Shown: positions 9,114 through 17,094 of the stretch, one piece after another
Position numbering within the stretch: position 1 is the stretch's first letter
Layout of the letters: each line of letters starts with the position of its first letter
Assembly (NCBI RefSeq): GCF_001425685.1
Contig: NZ_LMCY01000022.1
Span: forward strand, 220 to 44,189
DNA: 43,970 nt
Direction: 5' to 3'
From: Massilia sp. Root335
Lineage (GTDB): Bacteria > Pseudomonadota > Gammaproteobacteria > Burkholderiales > Burkholderiaceae_D
Program-made: the position numbers and the translations under genes
Notes under the pieces: generated by a model
Database searches by the model: none
The model's input: only the letters and a program-made list of their open reading frames with translations
What the model was told of the DNA's origin: nothing

Positions 9114-9128
9114 AATTTATAGAATACA
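9114..9128. promoter_or_regulatory. Candidate operator of the sugar-acid cluster, copy 1
   Basis: AATTTATAGAATACA occurs here, about 40 bases before the first gene of the cluster, and again base for base at 15982-15996 before the zinc dehydrogenase. The centre resembles an imperfect palindrome, ATTTAT-AGA-ATACAT. TAGAAT inside it could also act as a -10 element. The likely binder is the GntR protein encoded at 17089. Confidence 0.6.
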
Positions 9129-9165
9129 ATTGGCGTATTACTACAGTCAGCAGTAAAGGATCGTC

Positions 9166-9504
9166 ATGTCCAGCACCACCCCAGCGCAGGCCGGCAGCCT
9201 GCTGCTCATGTCTCGCGAGGACAACTGCCTCATCGCCCGCGTCGACCTCAAGGCCGGCGCCACGGTCGTCATCGACGACCGCGCCGTGGTCCTGCCCGGC
9301 GACGTCCGCCTCGGCCACAAGCTCGCGCGCCGCGACCTCGCGCCCGGCGACAAGGTGCTGCGCTACGGCGCCATCATCGGCACCGCCACGGTACCCATCG
9401 CGATCGGCGCGCACATCCACACGCACAACCTGGAAAGCGACTACATCCCGACGTACACGCTCGACCAGGACGGGCACCACTTCATCGGACACAAGGCACC
9501 ATGA
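9166..9504 (+). CDS. UxaA-family dehydratase, small (SAF) subunit
   Basis: A 112-residue SAF-domain protein matching the N-terminal part of altronate dehydratase (UxaA). The segments NCLIARVDLKAGATV and GHKLARRDLAPGDKVLRYG and the metal-region GAHIHTHNL are typical. With the next gene it should form a two-chain sugar-acid dehydratase. Here it probably converts L-fuconate to 2-keto-3-deoxy-L-fuconate by loss of water, in the cytoplasm. AAGGA precedes the ATG by 5 bases. The stop overlaps the next start (ATGA), so the two are translationally coupled. It is the first gene of the cluster, behind the 15-bp box at 9114. Confidence 0.92.
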   Translation: MSSTTPAQAGSLLLMSREDNCLIARVDLKAGATVVIDDRAVVLPGDVRLGHKLARRDLAPGDKVLRYGAIIGTATVPIAIGAHIHTHNLESDYIPTYTLDQDGHHFIGHKAP

Positions 9505-10727
9505 GCACCATCGATATTCCAGGCATCACCCTGACGGGCTATCCGCGCGCGGATGGGCGCAAGGGCATCCGCAACGTCGTCGTCGTCGCCTACCTGGTCG
9601 AATGCGCGCACCACGTCGCGCGGCTGATCGTGAACGCGTTTCCCGGCCAGCCGGTGCACCTGATCGGCTTCCCCGGCTGCTATCCGAACGAATACGCGGA
9701 CGCGATCATGCGCCGCGTGCTGACGCACCCGAACGTGGGCGCGGCGCTGCTGGTGTCGCTCGGCTGCGAAAGCTTCGACAAGGGCGGCGTGGCCCAGGCC
9801 GTCGTCGACAGCGGGCGGCCCGTGCACACGGTCACGATCCAGGACGTGGGCGGCACGCGCTCCGGCGTGAAGAGCGGCGTGGAATGGGTGCAGTGGGCCG
9901 TCGAGGACCTCGCGCGCCAGGAGCGCGTGCCGATGCGGCTGGACGAACTGGTCGTGGCCACGATCTGCGGCGGCTCGGACAGCACCAGCGGCATCACGGC
10001 CAATCCGGCCGTGGGCGCGGCGTTCGACCAGCTGATCGCGGCGGGCAGCGCCTGCATCTTCGAGGAAACGGGTGAGCTGGTCGGCTGCGAATTCCACATG
10101 AAGCGCCGCGCCGTCACGCCCGAGCTGGGCGACGAGATCGTGCGCACGGTCGAGAAGGCGTCGCGCTACTACACGATCATGGGCCACGGCAGCTTCGCGC
10201 CCGGCAATGCGGACGGCGGCCTGACGACGCTGGAAGAGAAATCCCTGGGCGCCTACGCCAAGAGCGGCGCGTCGCCGATCAGCGGCATCCTGAAGCCCGG
10301 CGACCTGCCGCCGGGCGGCGGCCTGTACCTGCTCGACGTGGTGCCGGACGGCGAGCCGCGCTTCGGCTTCCCGAACATCTCGGACAACGCCGAGATCGTG
10401 GAGCTGATCGCGTGCGGCGCGCACGTCACCCTGTTCACGACGGGGCGCGGTTCGGTGGTCGGGTCGGCCATTTCGCCCGTCATCAAGGTGTGCGCCAACC
10501 CGGCGACGTACGAGCGCCTGGAAGAAGACATGGACGTCAACGCCGGCCGCATCCTGACAGGGCACGCCAGCATCGAGGAGGTCGGCACGGAGATCGTCGC
10601 GCTGGTCGCCGGCGTCGCGAACGGGGCGTGCACGAAGTCGGAAGACCTGGGCCACCAGGAATTCATCCTCACCTATAAACAGTTCGAGCCGATCGGGCCG
10701 GGCTGCCTGCCGTTGAAGGTCGCCTGA
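9501..10727 (+). CDS. UxaA-family dehydratase, large subunit
   Basis: A 408-residue protein matching the C-terminal catalytic part of altronate/galactarate dehydratases. It opens with the family segment GYPRADGRKGIRN, then GFPGCYPNEYA, LVSLGCES, the glycine-rich ICGGSDSTSGITANPA, and near the end GCPVVKVC-like ISPVIKVCANP, with cysteines able to bind an iron or Fe-S cofactor. Encoding the SAF part as a separate gene (9166) is common in this family. From the neighbours, the likely substrate is L-fuconate, with L-galactonate or D-arabinonate as alternatives sharing the same C2-C4 stereochemistry. From memory, altronate-dehydratase-family enzymes have been shown to serve this step in betaproteobacteria, in place of the enolase-type fuconate dehydratase, which is absent here. 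Confidence 0.9.
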   Translation: MSTIDIPGITLTGYPRADGRKGIRNVVVVAYLVECAHHVARLIVNAFPGQPVHLIGFPGCYPNEYADAIMRRVLTHPNVGAALLVSLGCESFDKGGVAQAVVDSGRPVHTVTIQDVGGTRSGVKSGVEWVQWAVEDLARQERVPMRLDELVVATICGGSDSTSGITANPAVGAAFDQLIAAGSACIFEETGELVGCEFHMKRRAVTPELGDEIVRTVEKASRYYTIMGHGSFAPGNADGGLTTLEEKSLGAYAKSGASPISGILKPGDLPPGGGLYLLDVVPDGEPRFGFPNISDNAEIVELIACGAHVTLFTTGRGSVVGSAISPVIKVCANPATYERLEEDMDVNAGRILTGHASIEEVGTEIVALVAGVANGACTKSEDLGHQEFILTYKQFEPIGPGCLPLKVA

Positions 10728-10728
10728 G

Positions 10729-11739
10729 ATGGAGATCAACGACACGGACGCCAGGCACGCGAAAGGCCTGCCGTTCACGCCGCTGGGCCTCGGCTGCGCG
10801 CAGCTGGGCGGCCTGTACGAGCCGATGGCGGAAGCCGACGCGCTGGCGCTCGTCGATGCCGCCTGGGACCTGGGCATCCGCTATTTCGATACGGCGCCGT
10901 ACTACGGCTTCACGCTGTCCGAGCGCCGGCTCGGCGCGGCGCTGCGCGCCCGCCCGCGCGACGCCTGCGTGATCAGCACGAAGGTGGGGCGCCTGATGTG
11001 GCCCGATGCGAACGTGCGGCCGGGCGAATGCGGCTGGGCCGCGCCGCTGCCGTTCCGGCCGCATTACGACTACACGCACGACGGCATCCTGCGCTCGCAC
11101 GAGGACAGCCTGCAGCGCCTGGGACTGGACCGCGTCGACATCCTGTACGTGCACGACATCGGCCGCGTCACCCACGGCGAACGCCATGCGCATTACTGGA
11201 AACAGCTGACCGAGGGCGGCGGTTTCCGCGCGCTGGAGCAGTTGCGCGCCGAGGGCGCGATCAAGGCGTTCGGCCTCGGCGTCAACGAGTGGGAAGTGGT
11301 GGCCGATGCGCTGGACGTGTGCACACTCGACTGCGTGCTGCTGGCCGGGCGCTACACGCTCCTGGAGCAGGCGTCGCTGGCGCCGCTGATGGACCGCTGC
11401 GCACGCGCGGGGACGGCCGTCGTGATCGGCGGGCCGTTCAACTCCGGCATCCTGGCGGGCACGAACAAATTCAATTACGAGGACGCCCCGGCCGCCGTCG
11501 TCGAGCGGGTGCGGACCATCGCCGCCGTGTGCCGCGAGTTCGACGTGCCGCTGCAGGCGGCCGCGCTGCAGTTCCCGATGGCCCATCCGGCCGTGGTGTC
11601 GTGCATCCCCGGCGCCCAGAACATCGCCCAGCTGCGCCAGAACGCGCACTGGTTCGACCAGCCGCTGCCGGCATCGCTGTGGGCAGCGCTCAGGCAGGCC
11701 GGCGTGCTGGACCCGAACGCGCCCGTCCCGGCGGCATAA
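10729..11739 (+). CDS. Aldo/keto reductase, probable L-fucose (D-threo-aldose) 1-dehydrogenase
   Basis: A 336-residue (alpha/beta)8 aldo-keto reductase. The catalytic tetrad is visible as Asp54 and Tyr59 in YFDTAPYYG, Lys85 in ISTKVG and His142 in YVHDIG. The layout and WPDANVRPG insert match D-threo-aldose 1-dehydrogenase/L-fucose dehydrogenase, which oxidises L-fucose (also L-galactose, D-arabinose) to the 1,5-lactone with NAD(P)+. It begins one base after the dehydratase stop, so it is in the same operon. The lactonase (18053) and mutarotase (18892) in the same cluster would supply and process its substrate and product. The precise sugar is inferred from context. Confidence 0.88.
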   Translation: MEINDTDARHAKGLPFTPLGLGCAQLGGLYEPMAEADALALVDAAWDLGIRYFDTAPYYGFTLSERRLGAALRARPRDACVISTKVGRLMWPDANVRPGECGWAAPLPFRPHYDYTHDGILRSHEDSLQRLGLDRVDILYVHDIGRVTHGERHAHYWKQLTEGGGFRALEQLRAEGAIKAFGLGVNEWEVVADALDVCTLDCVLLAGRYTLLEQASLAPLMDRCARAGTAVVIGGPFNSGILAGTNKFNYEDAPAAVVERVRTIAAVCREFDVPLQAAALQFPMAHPAVVSCIPGAQNIAQLRQNAHWFDQPLPASLWAALRQAGVLDPNAPVPAA

Positions 11740-11771
11740 CCATTTAATGCAACCCGTACCAAAGGAATGAC

Positions 11772-12638
11772 ATGAAATTGCTTCGATTCGGCCCCAAGGG
11801 CGCCGAGAAACCCGGTCTGCTGGACGCCGGCGGCGTGATCCGCGACCTGTCCGGCGTGGTGCCCGACCTGACCTCGGCCCAACTGGCCGGCGGCCTGCTG
11901 GCCCGCCTGTCCGACGTCGACCCGAGCCGCCTGCCGGCAGTCGCCCAGCCGGTGCGCTACGCGCCCATCGTGGCCGACATCGGCAAGCTGATTTGCGTGG
12001 GCCTGAACTATTCGGACCACGCGGCCGAATCGGGCATGGCCGTGCCGGCCGAGCCGGTGCTGTTCACGAAGGCCACCAGCTCGATCATCGGCTGCAACGA
12101 CCCGGTGGTCCTGCCGCGCGGCTCCGTCAAGAGCGACTGGGAAGTGGAACTCGGCGTCGTCATCGGCAAGCGCGCCCGCTACGTCGACGAAGCCGATGCG
12201 CTCGACTACGTGGCCGGCTACTGCGTCGTGAACGACCTGTCCGAGCGCGAGTACCAGCTGGAACGGGGCGGCCAGTGGGACAAGGGCAAGGGCTGCGACA
12301 CGTTCGGCCCCGTCGGCCCGTGGCTCGTGACGGCCGACGAAGTGCCGGATCCGCAGAACCTGGACATGTGGCTGGAAGTGAACGGCAAGCGCTACCAGAC
12401 GGGCAACACGCGTACGATGGTGTTCACGGTCGCGCACCTGGTCAGCTACATCAGCCGTTTCATGACCTTGCAGCCGGGTGACGTCATCAGCACGGGCACG
12501 CCGCCGGGCGTCGGGCTGGGCCAGAAACCGGATCCCGTCTACCTGGTGCCGGGCGACCGCATGCGGCTCGGCATCGCCGGACTGGGCGAGCAGGAGCAGA
12601 CCGTCCACGCCTGGAACGAGGCGCTGATCGACGGCTGA
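11772..12638 (+). CDS. Fumarylacetoacetate-hydrolase-family 2,4-diketo-3-deoxy-sugar-acid hydrolase
   Basis: A 288-residue FAH-superfamily enzyme. After a short N-terminal domain (1-65) comes the FAH core with VGLNYSDHAAE (76-86). Metal ligands Glu124, Glu126 (WEVELGVVIG) and Asp155 have the E-x-E...D spacing of the family, and STGTPPGVGLG lies near the end. In non-phosphorylative L-fucose or L-rhamnose pathways this family hydrolyses the 2,4-diketo-3-deoxy acid to pyruvate and L-lactate. The presence of an SDR dehydrogenase (14025) and L-lactate dehydrogenase (14800) in the same operon fits that step rather than aldol cleavage. AAAGGAAT precedes the ATG. A general FAH annotation such as ureidoglycolate lyase would be misleading here. 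Confidence 0.88.
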   Translation: MKLLRFGPKGAEKPGLLDAGGVIRDLSGVVPDLTSAQLAGGLLARLSDVDPSRLPAVAQPVRYAPIVADIGKLICVGLNYSDHAAESGMAVPAEPVLFTKATSSIIGCNDPVVLPRGSVKSDWEVELGVVIGKRARYVDEADALDYVAGYCVVNDLSEREYQLERGGQWDKGKGCDTFGPVGPWLVTADEVPDPQNLDMWLEVNGKRYQTGNTRTMVFTVAHLVSYISRFMTLQPGDVISTGTPPGVGLGQKPDPVYLVPGDRMRLGIAGLGEQEQTVHAWNEALIDG

Positions 12639-12640
12639 CC

Positions 12641-12670
12641 GGTAGGGTGGGCACGCCGTGCCCACGTGTG
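12641..12670. repeat. REP-like palindromic element inside the operon
   Basis: GTGGGCAC (12647-12654) and GTGCCCAC (12658-12665) flank a 3-base loop. Before and after stand GGTAGG and GTGTGACG, matching the elements at 20-208. It lies between the hydrolase stop and the permease start, where it could alter mRNA stability or translation between operon genes. There is no T-tract. Confidence 0.7.
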
Positions 12671-12730
12671 ACGTATGTGGATGGTTGGCGCGAAATACAG
12701 GCCAGGCACCGGAACGGAGACTTAGCAGAC

Positions 12731-14032
12731 ATGACGGACCCCTCGACGCGGCAGTACCGGTTTTCCCTCGTGATGATCACCACATTGTTTTTCATGTGGG
12801 GGTTCGTCCATAATCTCGACCCGATCCTGATCCCGCACCTGCGGCGTTCGTTCAGCCTGTCGGTGCTGCAGTCCGCCCTCGTGGATTCGGCCGTGTTCAT
12901 CGCGTACTTCGTGATGGCGCTGCCGGCCGGGCTGCTGATCCGGCGCGCCGGCTACAAGGCCGCCATCATCTGCGGCCTGCTGCTGTTCGCCACCGGCTCG
13001 CTGATGTTCATCCCGGCCGCGAACACGCAGCAGTACGTGGTGTTCCTGGCCGCGCTGTTCACCATCGCGTGCGGCCTGACGATACTGGAGACGGCGGCCA
13101 ATCCGTACGTGACCCTGCTGGGCAAGCCGGAACGGGCGGCCCAGCGCATCAACCTGGCCCAGTCGTTCAACGGGCTGGCGGCCACGCTGGCGCCGATCAT
13201 CGGTGCGCGCCTGATCCTCGTGCATGGGGCGAACGACCAGCAACTGGCCGCGATGCCCGAGGCGGCGCGCCAGGCCGCGCTGGCGGCGGAAGCGGCCAGC
13301 GTGAAGGGGCCGTACATGGTGCTGGGGCTCGTCATCCTCGTGCTCGCCGTCGTGTTCTACTTCCTCAAGCTGCCGGAGATCGGCGGCAGGTCGGGCAATG
13401 CGCCGGCCAAGAGTTCGGTCGGCGCGGCGCTGCGGGTGCCGTCCATCCGCCGCGGCGCCATCGCGCAATTCTTCTACGTGGGCGCGCAGGTCTGCGTGTT
13501 CAGCTTCTTCATCCTGTACGCCACGCGCTCGGCGGGCGTGTCGCCCGTCACCGCGGCCGATTACCTCGGGTGGGGCTGCGGCATGGCGTTCATGGTCGGG
13601 CGCTTCGTCGGCACGGCCCTGATGCGCGTCGTGGCGCCGGCGCGGCTGCTGTGGCGGTATGCACTGGCCTGCACCGTCCTGGCGGCGGTGGCGATGCTGG
13701 CGCACGGCCTGGCCAGCATCGCGGCCGTGATCGGCATCGCCTTCTTCATGTCGATCATGTTCCCCACCATTTTCTCGCTGGGCCTGAACGGCGCCGGCCA
13801 CCATGCCGACATGGGGAGTGGCCTGATCATCATGTCGATCGTCGGCGGCGCCTTGCTGCCGCTGGTGTTCGGCTTCGTCAGCGACGTGACGCACAACGTG
13901 CAGTTCGGCTACGCTGTGCCGCTGCTGTGCTTCGTCGTCATCGCCTGGTTCGCGCGCGCCGCGCTGGTGCAGGACAGCCGTGACGCCCACGCGGCGGCGC
14001 CATCTTCAATAGGAGTTACGAAACGTGTTTAG
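12731..14032 (+). CDS. fucP: FucP-family L-fucose:proton symporter
   Basis: A 433-residue, 12-helix MFS permease of the FucP branch. Segments FFMWGFVHNLDPILIPHL (TM1), LETAANPYVTLLG (TM4, holding the conserved Glu equivalent to E. coli Glu135) and FMSIMFPTIFSLGLNGAG match the E. coli protein well by eye. The E. coli TM1 has Asn43 and a proton-site Asp46. Here the aligned stretch keeps the Asn but has Asp one position earlier and Pro at the Asp46 position. The start at 12731 follows a GGAG about 11 bases upstream; the open frame begins earlier, inside a palindromic repeat. It overlaps the SDR start by 8 bases. Its role is uptake of the sugar that the flanking enzymes oxidise. Confidence 0.9.
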   Translation: MTDPSTRQYRFSLVMITTLFFMWGFVHNLDPILIPHLRRSFSLSVLQSALVDSAVFIAYFVMALPAGLLIRRAGYKAAIICGLLLFATGSLMFIPAANTQQYVVFLAALFTIACGLTILETAANPYVTLLGKPERAAQRINLAQSFNGLAATLAPIIGARLILVHGANDQQLAAMPEAARQAALAAEAASVKGPYMVLGLVILVLAVVFYFLKLPEIGGRSGNAPAKSSVGAALRVPSIRRGAIAQFFYVGAQVCVFSFFILYATRSAGVSPVTAADYLGWGCGMAFMVGRFVGTALMRVVAPARLLWRYALACTVLAAVAMLAHGLASIAAVIGIAFFMSIMFPTIFSLGLNGAGHHADMGSGLIIMSIVGGALLPLVFGFVSDVTHNVQFGYAVPLLCFVVIAWFARAALVQDSRDAHAAAPSSIGVTKRV

Positions 14033-14789
14033 ACTGAACGACAAGACGGCCGTGATCACGGGCGGCGGCAGCGGCATCGGCAAAGCGATCGCCCAGTTGT
14101 TTGCCCGGCAGGGCGCGCATGTGCACGTGGTCGACCTGAGCGACGCCGCCTGCCTGCAGGTCGTGCGCGAGATCCGCGAGGAGGCCGGCCGCGTCACCTC
14201 GCACGCCTGCGACGTGGCGCGCCAGGCCGACGTGGAGGCGCTGATGGCGGCCATCGGCCCGATCGACATCCTCGTCAACAATGCCGGGATCGCCCACATC
14301 GGCAAGGCGGACAATACGAGCGAAGAGGATTTCGACCGCGTCATGAACGTCAACGTGAAGGGCGTCTACAACTGCCTGCACGCCGCGATCCCGCAGTTGC
14401 GCGCGAACGGCGGCGGCGTCATCGTCAACATGGCGTCCGTCGCGGCCTGGGTGGGCATCAAGGAGCGCTTTGCGTACTCCACGGGCAAGGGCGCCGTGAT
14501 GGCGATGACGCTGTCCGTCGCCAAGGACTACCTGCAGGACGGGATACGCTGCAATTCCATCTCGCCGGGCCGGGTGCATACGCCGTTCGTGGACGGCTTC
14601 CTGGCGCGGACTTACCCGGGACGCGAAGCGGAGATGTTCGAACAGCTGTCGAAGACCCAGCCCATCGGCCGCATGGCCAAACCGGCGGAGGTGGCCGCGC
14701 TGGCGTTATACTTGTGCAGCGACGAAGCGGCCTTCATCACCGGCACCGACTATCCGATCGACGGCGGCTTCATCACCCTGAACTCTTGA
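14025..14789 (+). CDS. SDR dehydrogenase, probable 2-keto-3-deoxy-L-fuconate dehydrogenase
   Basis: A classical 254-residue short-chain dehydrogenase. It shows the NAD site TGGGSGIG (12-19), NNAG (85-88), and the catalytic Ser138 and Tyr151-x3-Lys155 (YSTGK), ending in DYPIDGGF. The start is GTG at 14025 with AGGAG 9 bases upstream, overlapping the permease stop. In the L-fucose pathway this family oxidises C4 of 2-keto-3-deoxy-L-fuconate, giving the 2,4-diketo acid used by the FAH hydrolase at 11772. Assignment of the substrate rests on context. The catalytic residues are all present. Confidence 0.9.
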   Translation: MFRLNDKTAVITGGGSGIGKAIAQLFARQGAHVHVVDLSDAACLQVVREIREEAGRVTSHACDVARQADVEALMAAIGPIDILVNNAGIAHIGKADNTSEEDFDRVMNVNVKGVYNCLHAAIPQLRANGGGVIVNMASVAAWVGIKERFAYSTGKGAVMAMTLSVAKDYLQDGIRCNSISPGRVHTPFVDGFLARTYPGREAEMFEQLSKTQPIGRMAKPAEVAALALYLCSDEAAFITGTDYPIDGGFITLNS

Positions 14790-14799
14790 GCCCCGCACG

Positions 14800-15930
14800 A
14801 TGATCATTTCTTCCGCCACCGACTACCGCGAAGCCGCGCGCCGCAAGCTGCCGCCGTTCCTGTTCCATTATCTCGACGGCGGCTCGGGCACCGAGACGAC
14901 GCTGCGCGCGAACGTCGACGACCTGCAGCGCGTCGCCCTGCGCCAGCGCGTGCTCAAGGGATCGGAAACGCTGGACCTGTCGACCGAGTGGTTCGGCGTG
15001 AAGCACGACCTGCCGCTGGCGCTGGCGCCGATCGGCCTCGCCGGCATGTATGCGCGCCGCGGCGAAGTGCAGGCGGCCCGCGTGGCGGCGGAACGCCATA
15101 TCCCGTTCATCCAGTCGACCGTGTCCGTGTGCCCGCTGCAGGAAGTGGCGACGCAGTCGGCGCAACCGATCTGGTGCCAGCTGTACGTCCTCAAGGACCG
15201 CGGCTTCATGCGCGACTACCTGCGCCGCGCGCGCGAGCTGAGCATCAACACGCTGGTGTTCACCGTCGACATGCCGGTGCCCGGCGCGCGCTACCGCGAC
15301 GCCCACGCCGGCATGAGCGGCCGCCACGGCCCGCTGCGGCGCGTGCTGCAGGCGATGGCGCATCCGCGCTGGGCGCTGGACGTCGGCCTGCTCGGCAAGC
15401 CCCACGACCTGGGCAACATCTCGACCTACCGCGGCAATCCGACCGGGCTCGCGGACTACATCGGCTGGCTGGCCGCCAACTTCGATCCGGGCATCAGCTG
15501 GAGCGACCTGCAGTGGATCCGCGACGAGTGGCAGGGGCCGATGGTCATCAAGGGCATCCTCGACGCCGACGATGCGCGCGATGCGAAATCGTTCGGCGCG
15601 GACGGCATCATCGTGTCCAACCACGGCGGCCGCCAGCTGGACGGCGCGCTGTCCACCGCGAAGGCCCTGCCGGCCATCGCGCAGGCGGTCAAGGGCGACC
15701 TGACCATCTTCGCCGACTCCGGCGTGCGCACCGGCCTCGACGTCGTGCGCCTGCTGGCGCTGGGCGCCGACGGTGTCCTGATCGGGCGCGCCTTCGTGTA
15801 CGCGCTCGCGACGAGCGGCGCGGCCGGCGTGCGCAACCTGCTCGCCATCCTGGAAAAGGACATCCGGACCAGCATGGTGCTCACCGGCGTGCAATCCGTG
15901 CGCGATATCGACGCGTCCTGCCTGGCCTGA
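14800..15930 (+). CDS. lldD: FMN-dependent L-lactate dehydrogenase (alpha-hydroxy-acid oxidase family)
   Basis: A 376-residue TIM-barrel flavoprotein. It opens with the family's tyrosine segment [16 protein letters not shown] and substrate residues lie in QLYVLKDRG and [15 protein letters not shown]. The catalytic base His275 sits in [10 protein letters not shown], with Lys251 (VIKGI) and Arg278 as expected for LldD. It oxidises L-lactate to pyruvate and passes electrons to the quinone pool at the inner membrane. It starts 10 bases after the SDR stop and fits as the last step of the pathway, consuming the L-lactate made by the FAH hydrolase. Confidence 0.92.
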   Translation: MIISSATDYREAARRKLPPFLFHYLDGGSGTETTLRANVDDLQRVALRQRVLKGSETLDLSTEWFGVKHDLPLALAPIGLAGMYARRGEVQAARVAAERHIPFIQSTVSVCPLQEVATQSAQPIWCQLYVLKDRGFMRDYLRRARELSINTLVFTVDMPVPGARYRDAHAGMSGRHGPLRRVLQAMAHPRWALDVGLLGKPHDLGNISTYRGNPTGLADYIGWLAANFDPGISWSDLQWIRDEWQGPMVIKGILDADDARDAKSFGADGIIVSNHGGRQLDGALSTAKALPAIAQAVKGDLTIFADSGVRTGLDVVRLLALGADGVLIGRAFVYALATSGAAGVRNLLAILEKDIRTSMVLTGVQSVRDIDASCLA

Positions 15931-15981
15931 GCGGTTCCGGGGGGCATGCGGCGGCGTCGCATTGCGCCCATGATTGTCTTA

Positions 15982-15996
15982 AATTTATAGAATACA
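15982..15996. promoter_or_regulatory. Candidate operator of the sugar-acid cluster, copy 2
   Basis: An identical 15-base copy of the box at 9114-9128, here 18 bases before the zinc dehydrogenase start in the 83-bp gap after lldD. The gap is the largest in the cluster apart from the one that holds the REP-like element. This suggests a second, co-regulated promoter in the middle of the cluster. Confidence 0.6.
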
Positions 15997-16013
15997 TAGA
16001 AAAAGGCGAAACG

Positions 16014-17033
16014 ATGAACCAGATGAAAAGCATCGTGTGCGAGGGGCCCGGCGAACTGCGCCTGCGGCTCGGGCCCGTCCCGACGGCCGCTGCCGGCGAG
16101 GTGCTGCTGCGCGTGCGGCGCATCGGCGTGTGCGGGACGGACATGCACATCTTCCGCGGCACCCAGCCGTATCTGGCATACCCGCGCGTGATGGGCCATG
16201 AATTGTCCGGCGAAGTGGTGACGGCGCCCGCCGGCTCCGGCCTCCTGCCTGGCGACGGCGTGTTCGTGATGCCCTACCTGTCGTGCGGCGATTGCGTCGC
16301 GTGCCGCAAGGGCAAGACGAATTGCTGCACGCGGATCCAGGTACTCGGCGTGCACCGCGACGGCGGCATGGCCGAATACCTCGCGGTGCCCGCCGCTTTC
16401 GTCCTCAAGACGGAAGGCATCTCGCTGGACGATGCCGCCATGCTGGAATTCCTCGCCATCGGCATGCACGCGGTGCGCCGCGGCGCCGTGGCGGCCGGGC
16501 AGCGCGTGCTGGTGGTCGGTGCGGGACCGATCGGCGTGGCGGTCGCGCTGTTCTCCGCCCTCGCGGGCGCCGAGGTCACGGTGCTCGACGCGCGCGCCGA
16601 CCGCCTCGGCTTCTGCAAGGACGTACTGCACGTCGCGCATGCCGTGACGGCGGGCGAGGGCGACCGCGAGCAGCTTGCCGCCATCACCGGCGGCGACTTC
16701 TTCGACGCCGTGTTCGACGCCACCGGCAACATCAAGGCGATGGAGCGGGGCCTGGACTTCGTCGCCCACGGCGGCACGTATGTCCTCGTATCGATCGTGC
16801 CGGAACGGCTCTCGTTCGCCGACCCGGAGTTCCACAAGCGCGAAACGACGCTGCTCGGCAGCCGCAACGCGACCGTGGACGACTTCCGCGCCGTGCTCGC
16901 GGCGATGAAGGCGGGCCTCGTGCCGACGCGGGCGATGAACACCCACCGCGCCACGCTGGACGAATTCATCGACGCGCTGCCGCGGTGGATGGATCCGGCC
17001 AGCGGCGTGATCAAGGCCATCGTCGAGGTGTGA
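16014..17033 (+). CDS. Zinc-dependent alcohol/sugar dehydrogenase
   Basis: A 339-residue medium-chain dehydrogenase. The catalytic zinc ligands are Cys40 (GVCGTDMH) and His62-Glu63 (GHELSG). The structural zinc site is Cys91, Cys94, Cys97 and Cys105. The nucleotide fold starts at VLVVGAGPIG (about 166-175). Similar proteins are listed as L-gulonate/L-galactonate 5-dehydrogenase or sorbitol dehydrogenase. In this cluster its step is not obvious, because both needed oxidations have their own candidates (10729, 14025). It may handle a related sugar or sugar acid such as L-galactonate, or offer a second route. It is preceded by the 15-bp box and followed 55 bases later by the regulator gene. Confidence 0.88.
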   Translation: MNQMKSIVCEGPGELRLRLGPVPTAAAGEVLLRVRRIGVCGTDMHIFRGTQPYLAYPRVMGHELSGEVVTAPAGSGLLPGDGVFVMPYLSCGDCVACRKGKTNCCTRIQVLGVHRDGGMAEYLAVPAAFVLKTEGISLDDAAMLEFLAIGMHAVRRGAVAAGQRVLVVGAGPIGVAVALFSALAGAEVTVLDARADRLGFCKDVLHVAHAVTAGEGDREQLAAITGGDFFDAVFDATGNIKAMERGLDFVAHGGTYVLVSIVPERLSFADPEFHKRETTLLGSRNATVDDFRAVLAAMKAGLVPTRAMNTHRATLDEFIDALPRWMDPASGVIKAIVEV

Positions 17034-17082
17034 ATGACGCCGCCTCCCGCAATGACGCGCAGATCCGGTAGAATGACGGATT

Positions 17083-17094
17083 GTCCATATGGAC
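17083..17094. promoter_or_regulatory. Perfect palindrome at the GntR start region
   Basis: GTCCATATGGAC is a perfect 12-bp palindrome that contains the first possible ATG (17089) of the GntR gene. If translation starts at the second ATG (17110), the palindrome lies in the 5' untranslated region, where it could be an autoregulatory operator. It does not resemble the 15-bp box. Confidence 0.45.

Noticed and set aside
11772..12638. Annotation as ureidoglycolate lyase
   Set aside because: No purine-degradation genes are nearby; the pathway context points to a diketo-acid hydrolase.
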